A DNA stretch of 64,000 nucleotides from the NCBI GenBank assembly GCA_965228695.1, contig CBDDIB010000002.1, forward strand, positions 310,001 through 374,000. The letters run 5' to 3'. The DNA is from JAJFJD01 sp965228695. GTDB taxonomy: Bacteria > Pseudomonadota > Alphaproteobacteria > UBA8366. Under the pieces are notes generated by a model. The model saw nothing but the letters and a program-made list of their open reading frames with translations. It had not been told where the DNA came from and searched no databases. Made by a program: the position numbers and the translations under genes. This document shows, one piece after another, positions 17,095 to 26,146 of this stretch (positions within the stretch are counted from its first letter, which is position 1; every line of letters starts with the position of its first letter).

Positions 17095-18276
17095 ATGCAA
17101 CGATCCAGGCTCCCCGTAGGCGGCGCGAATGTCTTTCAACAAATTCGCCAGAAGCGAACCGACGCCTTGGCGCAAGGGTTGTCGCTGCTCGATCTGTCGA
17201 TCGGCGAGCCGAAAGGCGCGGCACTGCTGAGCGCGCGGCAGGCCGCCCAGGCCGCGGTGATGAGCGAGGACGAAGCCATGCACGCCTACCAATACAACGA
17301 AAGCCCGGCGGTGCCCGATTTCTCCCGCCGTTTCGTCACCGCGCATCTGCGCCGCGATCTGTCGGAAGCCGACGTGGACTATGTCCCGATTCCGGGCATC
17401 AAGCCGATCCTCGGCCTTCTGCCGCTGGCCTGCGGTTGCGCGGAACAACCGGTCACCGTCGCCACGACGACCAAGCCCGGCTATCCCATTCCGGCGAATT
17501 GGTGCGACTACCACGTGCATGCGACGCATTACGCACTGCCGCTGAGTTCCGAGAACGGTTTCCGGTTCGGGACGGCGGACATCCGATCCGGCACCGATCT
17601 GATCATGACGAACTACCCGCATAATCCGTCCGGCCAGGTCGCCGCCGCCGACTGGCTGCGCGCGCTATGCCAATACTGCAGCGATCACGATATCCGGCTG
17701 TTCAACGATGCCGCCTATTTCGCGCTCGGCCACGATGACGACCGCGCGGCCCTCGCCGAAATCGCCGTGGACTTCCCGGACCTCTCCTGGTGCGAGGCCT
17801 ATACCGCCGCGAAATTGATCGGCAACGGCACCGGCTGGCATGTGGGTGCGATGATCGGGTCGCCGGATTTCATCGCCGACGTGAAGGAGGTCAAGGGCAA
17901 GACCGATGCCGGCTTCGTCGCACCGATGGCCGCCGGCGCAATCGCCACGCTCGAGACCGACCAAGTGAATATCGACGCCATGCGCGAAACCTATCGATCC
18001 CGGCTGACGGTGCTGATGGACCTGATGAAGGCGTGCGGCATGCGGCTGGCGATCGAACCCAAGGCCGGATTTTACACGCTGTGGGAAACGCCGACCCAGG
18101 CCTTCGGCAAACCGGTGACGGATGCGGAAGCGTTCAATTTCGCCATGATCGAAACGGTCGGCGTGGTCGGCGTGCACTTCCCCGGCTATGTGCGCTACGC
18201 GGTTTGCGCCGACGTCGCTGATATGGCTGAAGATTTGCGCGCCGCTTTCGAGAAGGCCAAGGTCTCATACGGTTAG
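17095..18276 (+). CDS. Class I/II PLP-dependent aminotransferase with altered phosphate motif
   Basis: 393 residues, fold type I. Landmarks are NYPHNPSG (173-180), the pyridine-binding Asp205 with Tyr208 (NDAAY), the Schiff-base Lys240 (YTAAK), and a C-terminal carboxylate-binding Arg in GYVRYAV. The motif after the lysine reads GTGWHVG, so the Arg that normally holds the PLP phosphate (GWRxG) is His249. It follows the importer by 143 bases in the same direction and may act on the imported amino compound. It is not the class V PhnW expected for aminoethylphosphonate. Start ATG follows GTGAGGGAACG. An imperfect repeat, ACTCAG/CTGAGT at 17036-17055, lies in its leader. Confidence 0.8.
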   Translation: MQRSRLPVGGANVFQQIRQKRTDALAQGLSLLDLSIGEPKGAALLSARQAAQAAVMSEDEAMHAYQYNESPAVPDFSRRFVTAHLRRDLSEADVDYVPIPGIKPILGLLPLACGCAEQPVTVATTTKPGYPIPANWCDYHVHATHYALPLSSENGFRFGTADIRSGTDLIMTNYPHNPSGQVAAADWLRALCQYCSDHDIRLFNDAAYFALGHDDDRAALAEIAVDFPDLSWCEAYTAAKLIGNGTGWHVGAMIGSPDFIADVKEVKGKTDAGFVAPMAAGAIATLETDQVNIDAMRETYRSRLTVLMDLMKACGMRLAIEPKAGFYTLWETPTQAFGKPVTDAEAFNFAMIETVGVVGVHFPGYVRYAVCADVADMAEDLRAAFEKAKVSYG

Positions 18277-18412
18277 CAAGCACACTCAATTTGGTTTTCG
18301 AGGCCTTTGAGGCGATCCACGCCAGGCCGGTCCGACGCCTTATATTTACTTTCTGGTCACATATTTCCCGATAAACTCGAATTCTGCGAAATTTTCGGGA
18401 CATGCGGGCACA

Positions 18413-18904
18413 ATGTCCTATGCGCTTGTGACGTTAGAGAACATCCCAACGGACCATCCGGTTCGCCAATTCAACACGTATTGGCAAGCGAACCGGGGAG
18501 CGAACGGCTGCCTGGAGCGACGGAATTTCGATCCGCTCGCCGTGCACAAAATCATGCCATTCATCATGATCCTCCAGGCGGAAGCGACGGATGACGGCAT
18601 GGATTTTCATTACCGGCTATGCGGCACCGGGTGCGTCGACCTGTTCGGTATCGACTATACGGGCAAGATGCTTGGCGATGATTTACCGCCGGAGGCGACG
18701 AAAACCCGGCGCGAAGAATTCGCCACCGTCATGGCGTCGAAGCAGCCGGTCTTTTCGACCACGCAGCTCCCGATCGAGGACCGCGATTTCATCGCCGTCT
18801 ATCGCGGCGTCTTCCCGGTCTGTTCGCGGTCGGAGACCGTCGATCAGATTTTCGTCGTGTTCGGCACGCACGATCAGGCCGTATCGCGGACTACGGCGGC
18901 ATGA
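18413..18904 (+). CDS. PAS-domain protein (PAS_5-like)
   Basis: 163 residues made of a single PAS-like domain: an N-terminal YWQANRGANGCLERRNFDP segment, then FHYRLCGTGCVDLFGIDYTGKML, the pattern of the PAS_5 family found in many copies in this bacterial group. No output domain is attached, so it is a stand-alone sensor or binding module with unknown ligand. Its 3' end overlaps the convergent glycosyltransferase gene by 14 bases. Confidence 0.75.
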   Translation: MSYALVTLENIPTDHPVRQFNTYWQANRGANGCLERRNFDPLAVHKIMPFIMILQAEATDDGMDFHYRLCGTGCVDLFGIDYTGKMLGDDLPPEATKTRREEFATVMASKQPVFSTTQLPIEDRDFIAVYRGVFPVCSRSETVDQIFVVFGTHDQAVSRTTAA

Positions 18905-20366
18905 CGATCACGCCCAGCCGTAGGCGATGCCGCTCCGCGTGCAGCATGACCGCGCTGACATAGGTCGGCGCCTGGCCGCTGGCCGGCTTGCCGGAAAACT
19001 TCGTGTACAGCGCCGCCACCTTGCCCGGCATCGGATCGCCCCGCGTCGCATCCCACACCAGCAGCGATTGGCCGGACGCCGGCAGCTCGAAATTCGGATA
19101 CTCCGGCGTGATCACGACGGAGTCCGGAAACTGCAGCCGCATGTTGCCGCCCAGCAGATTGAAGGCGGCGAAAATACGCCCGTTTCGGAACCCGGCCTTG
19201 CGGATTTCCTCCGACAGCGCGGCATACGGCCCGTTCAGCGGATTCGGGCGGTCGAATGACGGTCCGGCAACCGTCCGTAAAACAATCAGCGCGACAACCG
19301 CAACCGCGCAAAGCCCGGTGACCGCGAAGATCGCCCCGACCCGCCACGACGCCAGCCGCGGATAGGCCCACAGGGCCGCGACAATCGGCGCTAAATACAA
19401 AAGGGGCTGCAACCAGCGGTCCTTTATCTGGGTCACTTCGAACGCAATGATCAGGACGACGCAGATCGCCAAGGCGATTCCGAGGGACCGCATCAACACC
19501 CCGACAAACTGCGCCGCCGTCGCCGGCAATGGACGGCCCGGCGCCGACCGCACGAGCGCAATGCCGTAAACCGCGATAAGCAAGGCGAGAAAGATGCCGG
19601 TGCCCCAGGCCAATCCCCACACGCCCGAGACATAGTTCATGATTACACTGTCGGTCTGGGTCATGGTGAGTTTGTGCGCCCGCGACAGGGTGGCGTCGCG
19701 GTTCGTGATCAACCACACGGCGGGCTGCCACAACAGGGCGGCCGCCACCGCCGGCGCGATCAGAAAGCGCGGCGCCGCGACCGCCGCCCGGAACGCCGGC
19801 ATCGTCAATGCCGCGAGCAGAATGGCAATGGCGACGATCGGAAAATTGAACTTCGCCAGGCATCCGACCGCGAAGCCGAATCCCAACAGCGCATAGTCGA
19901 TGGCCCTTCCCTGCTGCAGGACCCGCACGAAGGCGTAGGTGAAAAGGGCGGACCCGAAGACGGCGAGGATCGAATGGGTCAAGGCGCGCTGCGATTCCCA
20001 TGCGAGTTCCGGCAACAGCAGTAGCGAAGCCGACGCCAGCGCGGCGACGACCGAATCCTGCGCCATGCGCCGCACGGCGGCAAAAGTCAAAAGATAGCTG
20101 CCCGCCAACAGCAGATTCTTCAGCAGCGCCAGGGCGAGAACGCCTTCCCCGAACACCCGGAACATAATGATCGACAGCCAGGTGTAGAGCGGCGGCTGCG
20201 ATCCGTATCCCCAGGCCCATTCCTGGGCAAGCAGCACCTGCTCCGCTTCGTCCTTCCCCAGGCTTGGCGAGATGAACACGCGCACGGCGACCTGCACCGC
20301 GAAATACCCGCAGATGAGGAATGGCATGGTCGCGGCGAGCCGATCGAGAGAACTGGGTCGCGTCAT
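18891..20366 (-). CDS. GT39-type membrane glycosyltransferase, copy A
   Basis: 491 residues with about eleven membrane segments. The first periplasmic loop has the acidic pair of the ArnT/PMT family, GKDEAEQVLLAQEWAWGYG, followed by SQPPLYTWL. Enzymes of this type transfer a sugar from an undecaprenyl-phosphate donor to lipid A, glycans or proteins outside the inner membrane. The periplasmic C-terminal part includes NLLGGNMRLQFPDS. The ATG at 20364-20366 is preferred because 30 upstream codons lack family character. It lies 143 bases beyond a clear paralog (20510-22105) on the same strand. Confidence 0.8.
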   Translation of the reverse strand: MTRPSSLDRLAATMPFLICGYFAVQVAVRVFISPSLGKDEAEQVLLAQEWAWGYGSQPPLYTWLSIIMFRVFGEGVLALALLKNLLLAGSYLLTFAAVRRMAQDSVVAALASASLLLLPELAWESQRALTHSILAVFGSALFTYAFVRVLQQGRAIDYALLGFGFAVGCLAKFNFPIVAIAILLAALTMPAFRAAVAAPRFLIAPAVAAALLWQPAVWLITNRDATLSRAHKLTMTQTDSVIMNYVSGVWGLAWGTGIFLALLIAVYGIALVRSAPGRPLPATAAQFVGVLMRSLGIALAICVVLIIAFEVTQIKDRWLQPLLYLAPIVAALWAYPRLASWRVGAIFAVTGLCAVAVVALIVLRTVAGPSFDRPNPLNGPYAALSEEIRKAGFRNGRIFAAFNLLGGNMRLQFPDSVVITPEYPNFELPASGQSLLVWDATRGDPMPGKVAALYTKFSGKPASGQAPTYVSAVMLHAERHRLRLGVIVMPP

Positions 20367-20509
20367 GGCCGCTATCCTAGGGTAACCGATGCGGGGGGTC
20401 TGGCCGTACGCCCGGCACCGCCCCAAATTCGGTGCCGCGGGCCCTTTGAATGCCAATGCGCCGCGATGCGGTCAAGCCGCGACTGGAGCGGAACCGGCCC
20501 GGAAGTCCG

Positions 20510-22105
20510 TCAACGGCAGGTCCCGGCGCCCGAGGGAATTAGGATATACGCGAGGCGAACCTGTCGCGTACCGCTCGGCGGCATGACGGCGGAGACATAT
20601 CCGACGGCGTGGCCTTCGAGAGACGTGATGCCGAACAGGAGCCGAGCACTGCGGCGCATGATCGATTCACGATCATTCCCGCCGGCGGTCCAAACCAGGA
20701 GACACTGGCCGTCCGGGAGGGTAGGTCGCGGGATCCAGGGGGAGCCAGCCGGCGTTTCCCCCAGTTTATGGTTCCAATCTCGGAGATCGACGAGCGTGGA
20801 CTCGGGAAAAAAAGGCCGGAGATTGCCTGCGATCGAATAAGTGAACCAGTCGCCGAGGATCGTGCCCCGATCGAAACCGGCAGCCCGCAGTCCGTCGGCA
20901 AGCGCCGGGTACGGCACATTGTGGCGCGCCTTGCTGCGGCGTTCCGGATCCATGAAATACTTGCCAACCGCCGCGCCGATGACAATGACGGCAAGGATCA
21001 TCAGGGTGCCGGCATAGAGATTCAACGATCGCTCCGTGGCCCCCGCGGCCTGCACCCTGGCAAAGAAAAATATCGGAAACAGGATGAGGACGAACATGTA
21101 ATGAATCTTTACGCGCGGCACGCTCAAGAGCCCTACGGCGAGAATCACCAGCACGATGAGCGACAGCAGGGTGAGCCCGAGCACACGCCGATATCGGGCC
21201 GACGGCGCCGGGCCGCTACCCGGTCTCCAGAAGGCGCGGGGAAATAGGACGGCAAGAATGAGGAGACACGGCAATAGGAAATGCAACACGGCAAGCGGCG
21301 CGTCGATCAGGCCGCGGGTCCAGGACGCGTATCCGGACGCGACGTAATCGAGGGCGAAACGCTCATCGAGGAGATTGGAAAACCCGGTCGGATCTCGCTC
21401 GATCCACTGCAGGAACCATAGGTAGTGCGGCGCGGCGAGGAGACCCGCGAGCGCGACGGTGAGCAGAATCCGCCGGTCGATTAGGCGCCGCCGGAGATAT
21501 TCATCCGTGCAAGCGGCCGCGAAGAACACGACGGCAAACAGCGCGTAGTTGTACTTCGACAAAAGACCGAGACCGCAGGCGGTCCCAAGGAAAGCGTAGT
21601 CCCGCAACCGGCTGCCATCCTCCAACCGGAGCAGTGCGAAGAATGTTAGGGCAACGCTGAAAGCCAGGGCCGCCGTGTGGGTCAGATGGAAGATCGTCAC
21701 CCAGACGATATGATACATCGCCAACGGCGAAAGCGCGGCCAGGGCCGCAAGCCGTTCATCGTCCAAAACGCGGCGCGCGCCGAGGAACAACAACCAATAC
21801 GCACCGCCCAACAAACTGAACTTCACCAAAACCACCGAGGCGACAACGGGTCCCGTTGCGACCTGAACGAGCTTTACCAGCCATGTGAACAGCGGTGGAT
21901 TGCGACCGTCGTATCCCCAGGCCCAACGCTGCGTATGAACGAGCGTTTCGCTGTCATCCGCTTCCGTTCCCGGGAAAACGAAGGAGCGCAACGCCCATAC
22001 GATTGCGAGAAAGACGCATGACGTCACCGCGACACCGCGTCCGGAGAGAACGAAGCCGCCAATCAGCTGCGCAAACCGGTCAAGGCTCGCCGGAAACTTC
22101 AACAT
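20510..22105 (-). CDS. GT39-type membrane glycosyltransferase, copy B
   Basis: 531 residues with the same architecture as the downstream copy: an acidic first loop (EADDSETLVHTQRWAWGYD, then NPPLFTWL), about a dozen hydrophobic segments and a periplasmic tail with CLLVWTAGG and YVSAVM, both of which have counterparts in copy A. The two genes therefore arose by duplication but have diverged widely. The start ATG at 22105 follows GGGGTGGC; a longer frame upstream is not favoured. The acceptor is unknown; outer-membrane glycolipid modification is the usual role. Confidence 0.8.
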   Translation of the reverse strand: MLKFPASLDRFAQLIGGFVLSGRGVAVTSCVFLAIVWALRSFVFPGTEADDSETLVHTQRWAWGYDGRNPPLFTWLVKLVQVATGPVVASVVLVKFSLLGGAYWLLFLGARRVLDDERLAALAALSPLAMYHIVWVTIFHLTHTAALAFSVALTFFALLRLEDGSRLRDYAFLGTACGLGLLSKYNYALFAVVFFAAACTDEYLRRRLIDRRILLTVALAGLLAAPHYLWFLQWIERDPTGFSNLLDERFALDYVASGYASWTRGLIDAPLAVLHFLLPCLLILAVLFPRAFWRPGSGPAPSARYRRVLGLTLLSLIVLVILAVGLLSVPRVKIHYMFVLILFPIFFFARVQAAGATERSLNLYAGTLMILAVIVIGAAVGKYFMDPERRSKARHNVPYPALADGLRAAGFDRGTILGDWFTYSIAGNLRPFFPESTLVDLRDWNHKLGETPAGSPWIPRPTLPDGQCLLVWTAGGNDRESIMRRSARLLFGITSLEGHAVGYVSAVMPPSGTRQVRLAYILIPSGAGTCR

Positions 22106-22305
22106 GCCACCCCGACATATTGCGTAGCGACGGCAGAGGCTAACCGGTCGCACCGGTCGATGTTACCCGAACCGCCCGCCCGCCAATCTTATGCGTCAGA
22201 CCAATGCGGCACCCACTCCGCAGGCCGTCCGGTCCGTCATACACGCATAATCGATTGTCAGGGAACCCTAATATTCGGCGCCGCATCGACGCGCCCATGG
22301 GTCGG

Positions 22306-22926
22306 CTAGCGCTTTTTCCGGGATTTCTTGCGGGATTTACCGTCGGACGCCCATAGGCCCCGCCGCGACTCCCGGGCATCGGTTTCGTCCACTTGGTACC
22401 GGTCGGTCTGCGACAACACCACCTTCGCCCAGCCGGACCGGACGAGCGCCTCGTTGAGATCCGTCTCGCCGATGTAACAGGTCGCATATTTCACGGCCGG
22501 GCCGGCAGATGCCGCGGGCACAGCCGTCGAGGCGGCCGTCGGCTTTTCGTCCGGCTTGGCTGTGTCGCCCGCGGCGGGTTTGCCGGCCGGGACCTTCTCG
22601 ATGTCGCAGGAAAGGTATTGACCGTCCGCCAACTTGATGAGTTCGGACCACGCCACGATCCCGCAGCGCATCTTGACGTCGCCAATCTTGCAGACGTCCT
22701 CGAGGCCGGGCGCCGCCATGCCGAACAGCCGCACCGTACGCTTGCCCACCGTGATCTGATTTCCGGTAATCACCTTTGCAGTGCCGCGAATTTCCTGCGC
22801 GATGCTCGGCACCGGAAGGGTAAGACAAATGACCATGAACCCGGCGAGGGCCGGCGACAGTGAACGACGCGTTGGACGCGGTCCGTGCGATACCACGGCA
22901 ACCCCCTTTCCCGGCGTGGAATCCAT
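22306..22926 (-). CDS. Secreted SNase-fold protein with degenerate active site
   Basis: 206 residues with a hydrophobic export segment (near 24-44, ending PSIAQE). The rest follows the thermonuclease fold: ITVGKRTVRLFGMAAPG, CGIVAWSELIKLADGQYLSCDI, and LNEALVRSGWAKVV. The Arg of TVRLFG aligns with nuclease Arg35, but the calcium and catalytic acids are lost: the DGDT loop reads GNQI, and the VDTPE motif reads GMAAPG. A 35-residue Ala/Pro/Lys-rich insert interrupts the domain, and the C-terminus is very basic (SRKKSRKKR). It is probably a binding protein rather than a nuclease. Confidence 0.65.
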   Translation of the reverse strand: MDSTPGKGVAVVSHGPRPTRRSLSPALAGFMVICLTLPVPSIAQEIRGTAKVITGNQITVGKRTVRLFGMAAPGLEDVCKIGDVKMRCGIVAWSELIKLADGQYLSCDIEKVPAGKPAAGDTAKPDEKPTAASTAVPAASAGPAVKYATCYIGETDLNEALVRSGWAKVVLSQTDRYQVDETDARESRRGLWASDGKSRKKSRKKR

Positions 22927-23266
22927 TCAAGCCCACATTCGTCTGCGCGGCCGACTCCCTGCCATCCGCCGCATCCTATCGATGCCGAACCGATAATGAC
23001 GACGCGAAGCGGCCAACCGTTAAAACTTGAAGGTTTCTTCCTACGGCGAATGCGTTAAGGAATGGTAGCCATCGGGCCGGTCGATTCGCGTTCGCCGCAA
23101 TAGAATACCCGGCTTGAAACCGCAAATGTAGTTGTGCCGCAACCGATTCAACTCAAACGAAGGGAAAAGGCCCACTACGCCGCTCCGCACCGTTACCGTT
23201 TCAAATTCCAAATGAATGAGCTAACATCCGCCCCGACTTGATGAAATTAACTTTTGGGGGGGTCAA
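22927..23266. other. 340-base gap upstream of a small lipoprotein
   Basis: No gene recognised. It lies between two divergent genes and should hold both promoters. The final part has an unusual run of seven G residues directly before the lipoprotein ATG (GGGGGGGTCAAATG), which can serve as a ribosome site. Confidence 0.45.
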
Positions 23267-23683
23267 ATGAGACACCAAATCATCGTTTTGGGCGCGGCGT
23301 TGACGCTGGGACTTGCCGGATGCGAATCGGCCGGGGACGGCGGCGACAAGATGGCCGCGAAGGGTGCGCCGCTCGACGCCGCAGGACTGGCAAAGGAGTT
23401 CAAGAAGGGCAGCAAGAGATGCACTTGGACGAAGCCCGACGGCAGTAAAGGCGAGGACTTCTATTTCAAGACCGCAGGGCCGTATTCCGGTGACGCGGAC
23501 CGCAACATCGGCGACAAAACGATGCAAGGCCGGTGGAAGATCGTCGGCCAGGGCTTCTATACCAACTTCGGCAAGGGCAAGAAGGCGCTCGGCGACTGGC
23601 ATCGGGTCCACAAGATCCAGAAAAACACCTACGAGCTGATCAAGAGCGACGGCACCAAAGCCATGACCATGAAGTGCTCGTAA
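23267..23683 (+). CDS. Small lipoprotein, function unknown
   Basis: 138 residues. The signal peptide ends in a lipobox, LGLAGCES, so the mature protein is an about 120-residue lipoprotein. The mature part has two Cys (KRCTWT and the C-terminal KCS) that could form a disulfide. Short beta-strands run through it, including GRWKIVGQGFYTNFGKG, suggesting a small lipocalin-like or barrel fold, but no family is recognised. A strong terminator follows 70 bases after the stop, so it is probably a single-gene transcript. Confidence 0.7.
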   Translation: MRHQIIVLGAALTLGLAGCESAGDGGDKMAAKGAPLDAAGLAKEFKKGSKRCTWTKPDGSKGEDFYFKTAGPYSGDADRNIGDKTMQGRWKIVGQGFYTNFGKGKKALGDWHRVHKIQKNTYELIKSDGTKAMTMKCS

Positions 23684-23752
23684 CGGGCACATTTCGCATA
23701 ACCGGGTCTGTGACACGGCCGGGCCGTTGCACGGTTTCAGAACGGCATGAAG

Positions 23753-23780
23753 AGAGGCGGACCCCATGGTCCGCCTCTTT
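23753..23780 (+). terminator. Rho-independent-type terminator
   Basis: A perfect 11-bp stem (23753-23763 with 23768-23778), loop CCAT, followed by TTCGTCT. The stem is GC-rich and the tail moderately T-rich. It lies between the small lipoprotein gene and the convergent hydroxyacyl-CoA dehydrogenase gene. Confidence 0.7.
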
Positions 23781-23814
23781 CGTCTCAATACCCCGCTGCC
23801 GGGTCCGCCCCGCG

Positions 23815-24912
23815 TCAGCCGATCAAGGTTCCGACCCGCGTCAGGCTCGCCGGCTGGGCTGCACCGTATTTTTCGCAGAATGGCGCGACCAACGCCGTGA
23901 CGGCCGACCGCCCCAAGGAATCCATCAAAGCGCAGGGCGGCTTGCCAAATTTCAAGGCCGCCTCGGCACCCATATCGATCGCATCGGGCTCGGCAACCTC
24001 CTCGTCCAACTGCTGTAGAACCGGAAGGAACGCGGCCCCCAGCAAGCGGTCGCCGATCGCCTTGTCGCGGGATGCCTCCGGCGGCGACGGATCGCCGATT
24101 TCCCAAGATCCGCCCTCGGATCCGACCCGGACCACCGATTCCGCCGGCTTGTAGAAATCGCCGAGCGGCATCAGGTTTTCCTGCGCATGCAGCAGAACCT
24201 GCGACCCAACGAGATTGCTCACCACGAAGGGACCGGCCGCGGCGCCGAAGACGTCGCTCGCCACCCGATCGATCTCGAACGGGCTTCCCATCCCTTCGTC
24301 ATGCAGGCGCATCGCCTCGTTCACGTAGGGGCAGAAGAAACGGTTGAGCGCAAAGCCATAGCTGTCGCGGCAGGCCACGGTCTTCTTGCCGGTCGCCTCG
24401 CAGAAGGCAAGTGCCGTCGCAATAACCGATTGGCTGGTTTTTTCGCCGCGTACCACCTCGACGATGGGATTGACCGCCGGCGGATTGAAATAATGCATGC
24501 CGAGGAATCGGCCCGGACTGTCTACTTCCTTGGCCAGCTCGGTAACCCGCAGACAGCTCGTGTTCGTCGCCAGCAACGTTTCCTTGGACAGGATCGGCAT
24601 AAGGCGCTTGTACAGGTCGGCCTTCACATCAAAGCGCTCGAAGATCGCCTCGATCACCAAATCGCACGCCGCGAGGTCGGCGATATCGGTGCTGCCCTTC
24701 ATGCGGGCCCGGGCCGATTTGGCATCCGGCGCCTGCATCCGCCCGCGCTGTACCTTGCGGTCGAAATACGCGGCCGCTTTGCCGAGCGCGGCATCGACCT
24801 GTTCCTTTGTCGTATCGACAAGTCGCACATCGAACGCGTTTTCCGCGACATTCATCGCGATTCCCGAGCCCATGGTCCCGGCCCCCACAATGCCGACGGT
24901 CTTTAAACTCAT
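23815..24912 (-). CDS. 3-hydroxyacyl-CoA dehydrogenase family protein
   Basis: 365 residues. The N-terminal NAD site is GIVGAGTMGSGIA (7-19). The catalytic core includes ATNTSCLRVTELA near 116, the GMHYFNPP motif with the catalytic His near 140, and a later conserved Asn in GFALNRFFCPYVNEA. It oxidises 3-hydroxyacyl-CoA to 3-ketoacyl-CoA with NAD+. It is about 75 residues longer than the single-module Hbd at 54368-55240, because it has a second helical C-terminal part as in FadB. It stands alone here, without a hydratase or thiolase neighbour. Confidence 0.85.
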   Translation of the reverse strand: MSLKTVGIVGAGTMGSGIAMNVAENAFDVRLVDTTKEQVDAALGKAAAYFDRKVQRGRMQAPDAKSARARMKGSTDIADLAACDLVIEAIFERFDVKADLYKRLMPILSKETLLATNTSCLRVTELAKEVDSPGRFLGMHYFNPPAVNPIVEVVRGEKTSQSVIATALAFCEATGKKTVACRDSYGFALNRFFCPYVNEAMRLHDEGMGSPFEIDRVASDVFGAAAGPFVVSNLVGSQVLLHAQENLMPLGDFYKPAESVVRVGSEGGSWEIGDPSPPEASRDKAIGDRLLGAAFLPVLQQLDEEVAEPDAIDMGAEAALKFGKPPCALMDSLGRSAVTALVAPFCEKYGAAQPASLTRVGTLIG

Positions 24913-25216
24913 TCGATGATCCTGTTCTGCCTGTTTCGAAGCGCCGCATGCTAGCGGTCGCGTTCGCTCGCTTCAATGGTAGGGGACGTGACATTTTCGC
25001 TCATGCGATGAGAACGAAAGCGGAATATGATACCGTCGGTCTCCCCGGAGACGCCGACACCAGGACCGGACGTGCCGCAAGGATAACCTTTGCACATGGC
25101 CGAAAATCGGCTAACCCTCTTGCAACGAATTAGAGAGTTTCTTAAATCGTAGCACGTTACCGGCTAACCGGGCCGTTGCCCGGTGGCGTCGCACGCAATA
25201 GTTACGAGGCAGCACC
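24913..25216 (+). promoter_or_regulatory. Intergenic region with candidate promoter for the ABC-2 operon
   Basis: A 304-base gap between divergent genes. TTGCAA (25121-25126) and TTAAAT (25143-25148), 16 bases apart, are a fair promoter for the ATPase gene. In the leader, ACCGGGC/GCCCGGT (25068-25074 and 25079-25085) form a 7-bp hairpin with loop CGTT about 30 bases before the start codon. No gene is seen in the gap. Confidence 0.4.
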
Positions 25217-26146
25217 ATGATCGAAATCGATCATCTAACAAAGGCATTCGGAGCTATCAAGGCGGTCGACGATGTCAGTTTCAAGGTCGCCAAGGGCGAG
25301 GTTCTGGGATTCCTGGGCCCCAATGGGGCCGGCAAGTCGACGACCATGAAAATGATCACCGGCTTCCTACCGCCCAGCGGCGGGACGGCCACGGTCGCGG
25401 GCTTCGACGTTCGGCGGAACCCGATCGAGGTGAAGAAACGGGTCGGCTACCTGCCCGAGGGCGTGCCCCTGTGGCCGGACATGACGCCCCGCGCCTTTTT
25501 CGAATTCATCGCCCGGGTCCGCGGCTTCACCGGCGAAGAAGCGGTCAAACGCACCGACCTCGCGGTCAAGAAGACGCAACTCGCCGATGTGCTGGATCAG
25601 CCGATCGAAACGCTCTCCAAGGGCTTCAAGCGGCGGGTCGGTCTGGCGCAGGCGCTCTTGCACGATCCGGAAGTCCTGATTTTGGACGAACCGACCGACG
25701 GACTGGACCCGAACCAGAAACACGAGGTGCGCGAACTGATCCGCGATATGGCGGGCGAGAAGGCGATCATCATCTCGACCCATATCCTGGAGGAGGTCGA
25801 GGCCGTGTGCAGCCGGGCCATCATTATCGCGCACGGCAAGATCGTCGCCGACGACACGCCGTCCGCGCTCGCCGCCCGGTCCGACCGCCACAACGGCGTG
25901 ACGCTCGCCACCAGCGCACCGGCGACGGTCCGCCCCGCCCTCGAGGCGTTGCCCGATGTCGCCGCGGTGGTCGACGCGCCGGACGGACTGCTTTTCGCCC
26001 GCGCCCGGGACGGCAAGTCCATCATCTCGCAGGTCAGTGCCGCGCTCCGCGGGATCGATGCCGAGATCGACCAGATCAGCGTCGAACGGGGGCGGCTCGA
26101 CGAAGTCTTCCGGCAAATCACCAACACGCCATCCAGCCATGCATAA
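25217..26146 (+). CDS. ABC-2 type transporter ATPase (GldA-like)
   Basis: 309 residues. Walker A is GPNGAGKST (about 36-44), the signature reads LSKGFKRRVGLAQALL in place of LSGGQ, as in GldA and NosF-type ATPases, Walker B is VLILDEPTDGLDP, and the switch is ISTHILEEV. The C-terminal 90 residues form the family's accessory domain. It powers the ABC-2 permease encoded next, whose start overlaps this stop by eight bases. The system's substrate is unknown; it resembles the Gld-type export machinery also found in non-gliding bacteria. Confidence 0.9.
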   Translation: MIEIDHLTKAFGAIKAVDDVSFKVAKGEVLGFLGPNGAGKSTTMKMITGFLPPSGGTATVAGFDVRRNPIEVKKRVGYLPEGVPLWPDMTPRAFFEFIARVRGFTGEEAVKRTDLAVKKTQLADVLDQPIETLSKGFKRRVGLAQALLHDPEVLILDEPTDGLDPNQKHEVRELIRDMAGEKAIIISTHILEEVEAVCSRAIIIAHGKIVADDTPSALAARSDRHNGVTLATSAPATVRPALEALPDVAAVVDAPDGLLFARARDGKSIISQVSAALRGIDAEIDQISVERGRLDEVFRQITNTPSSHA

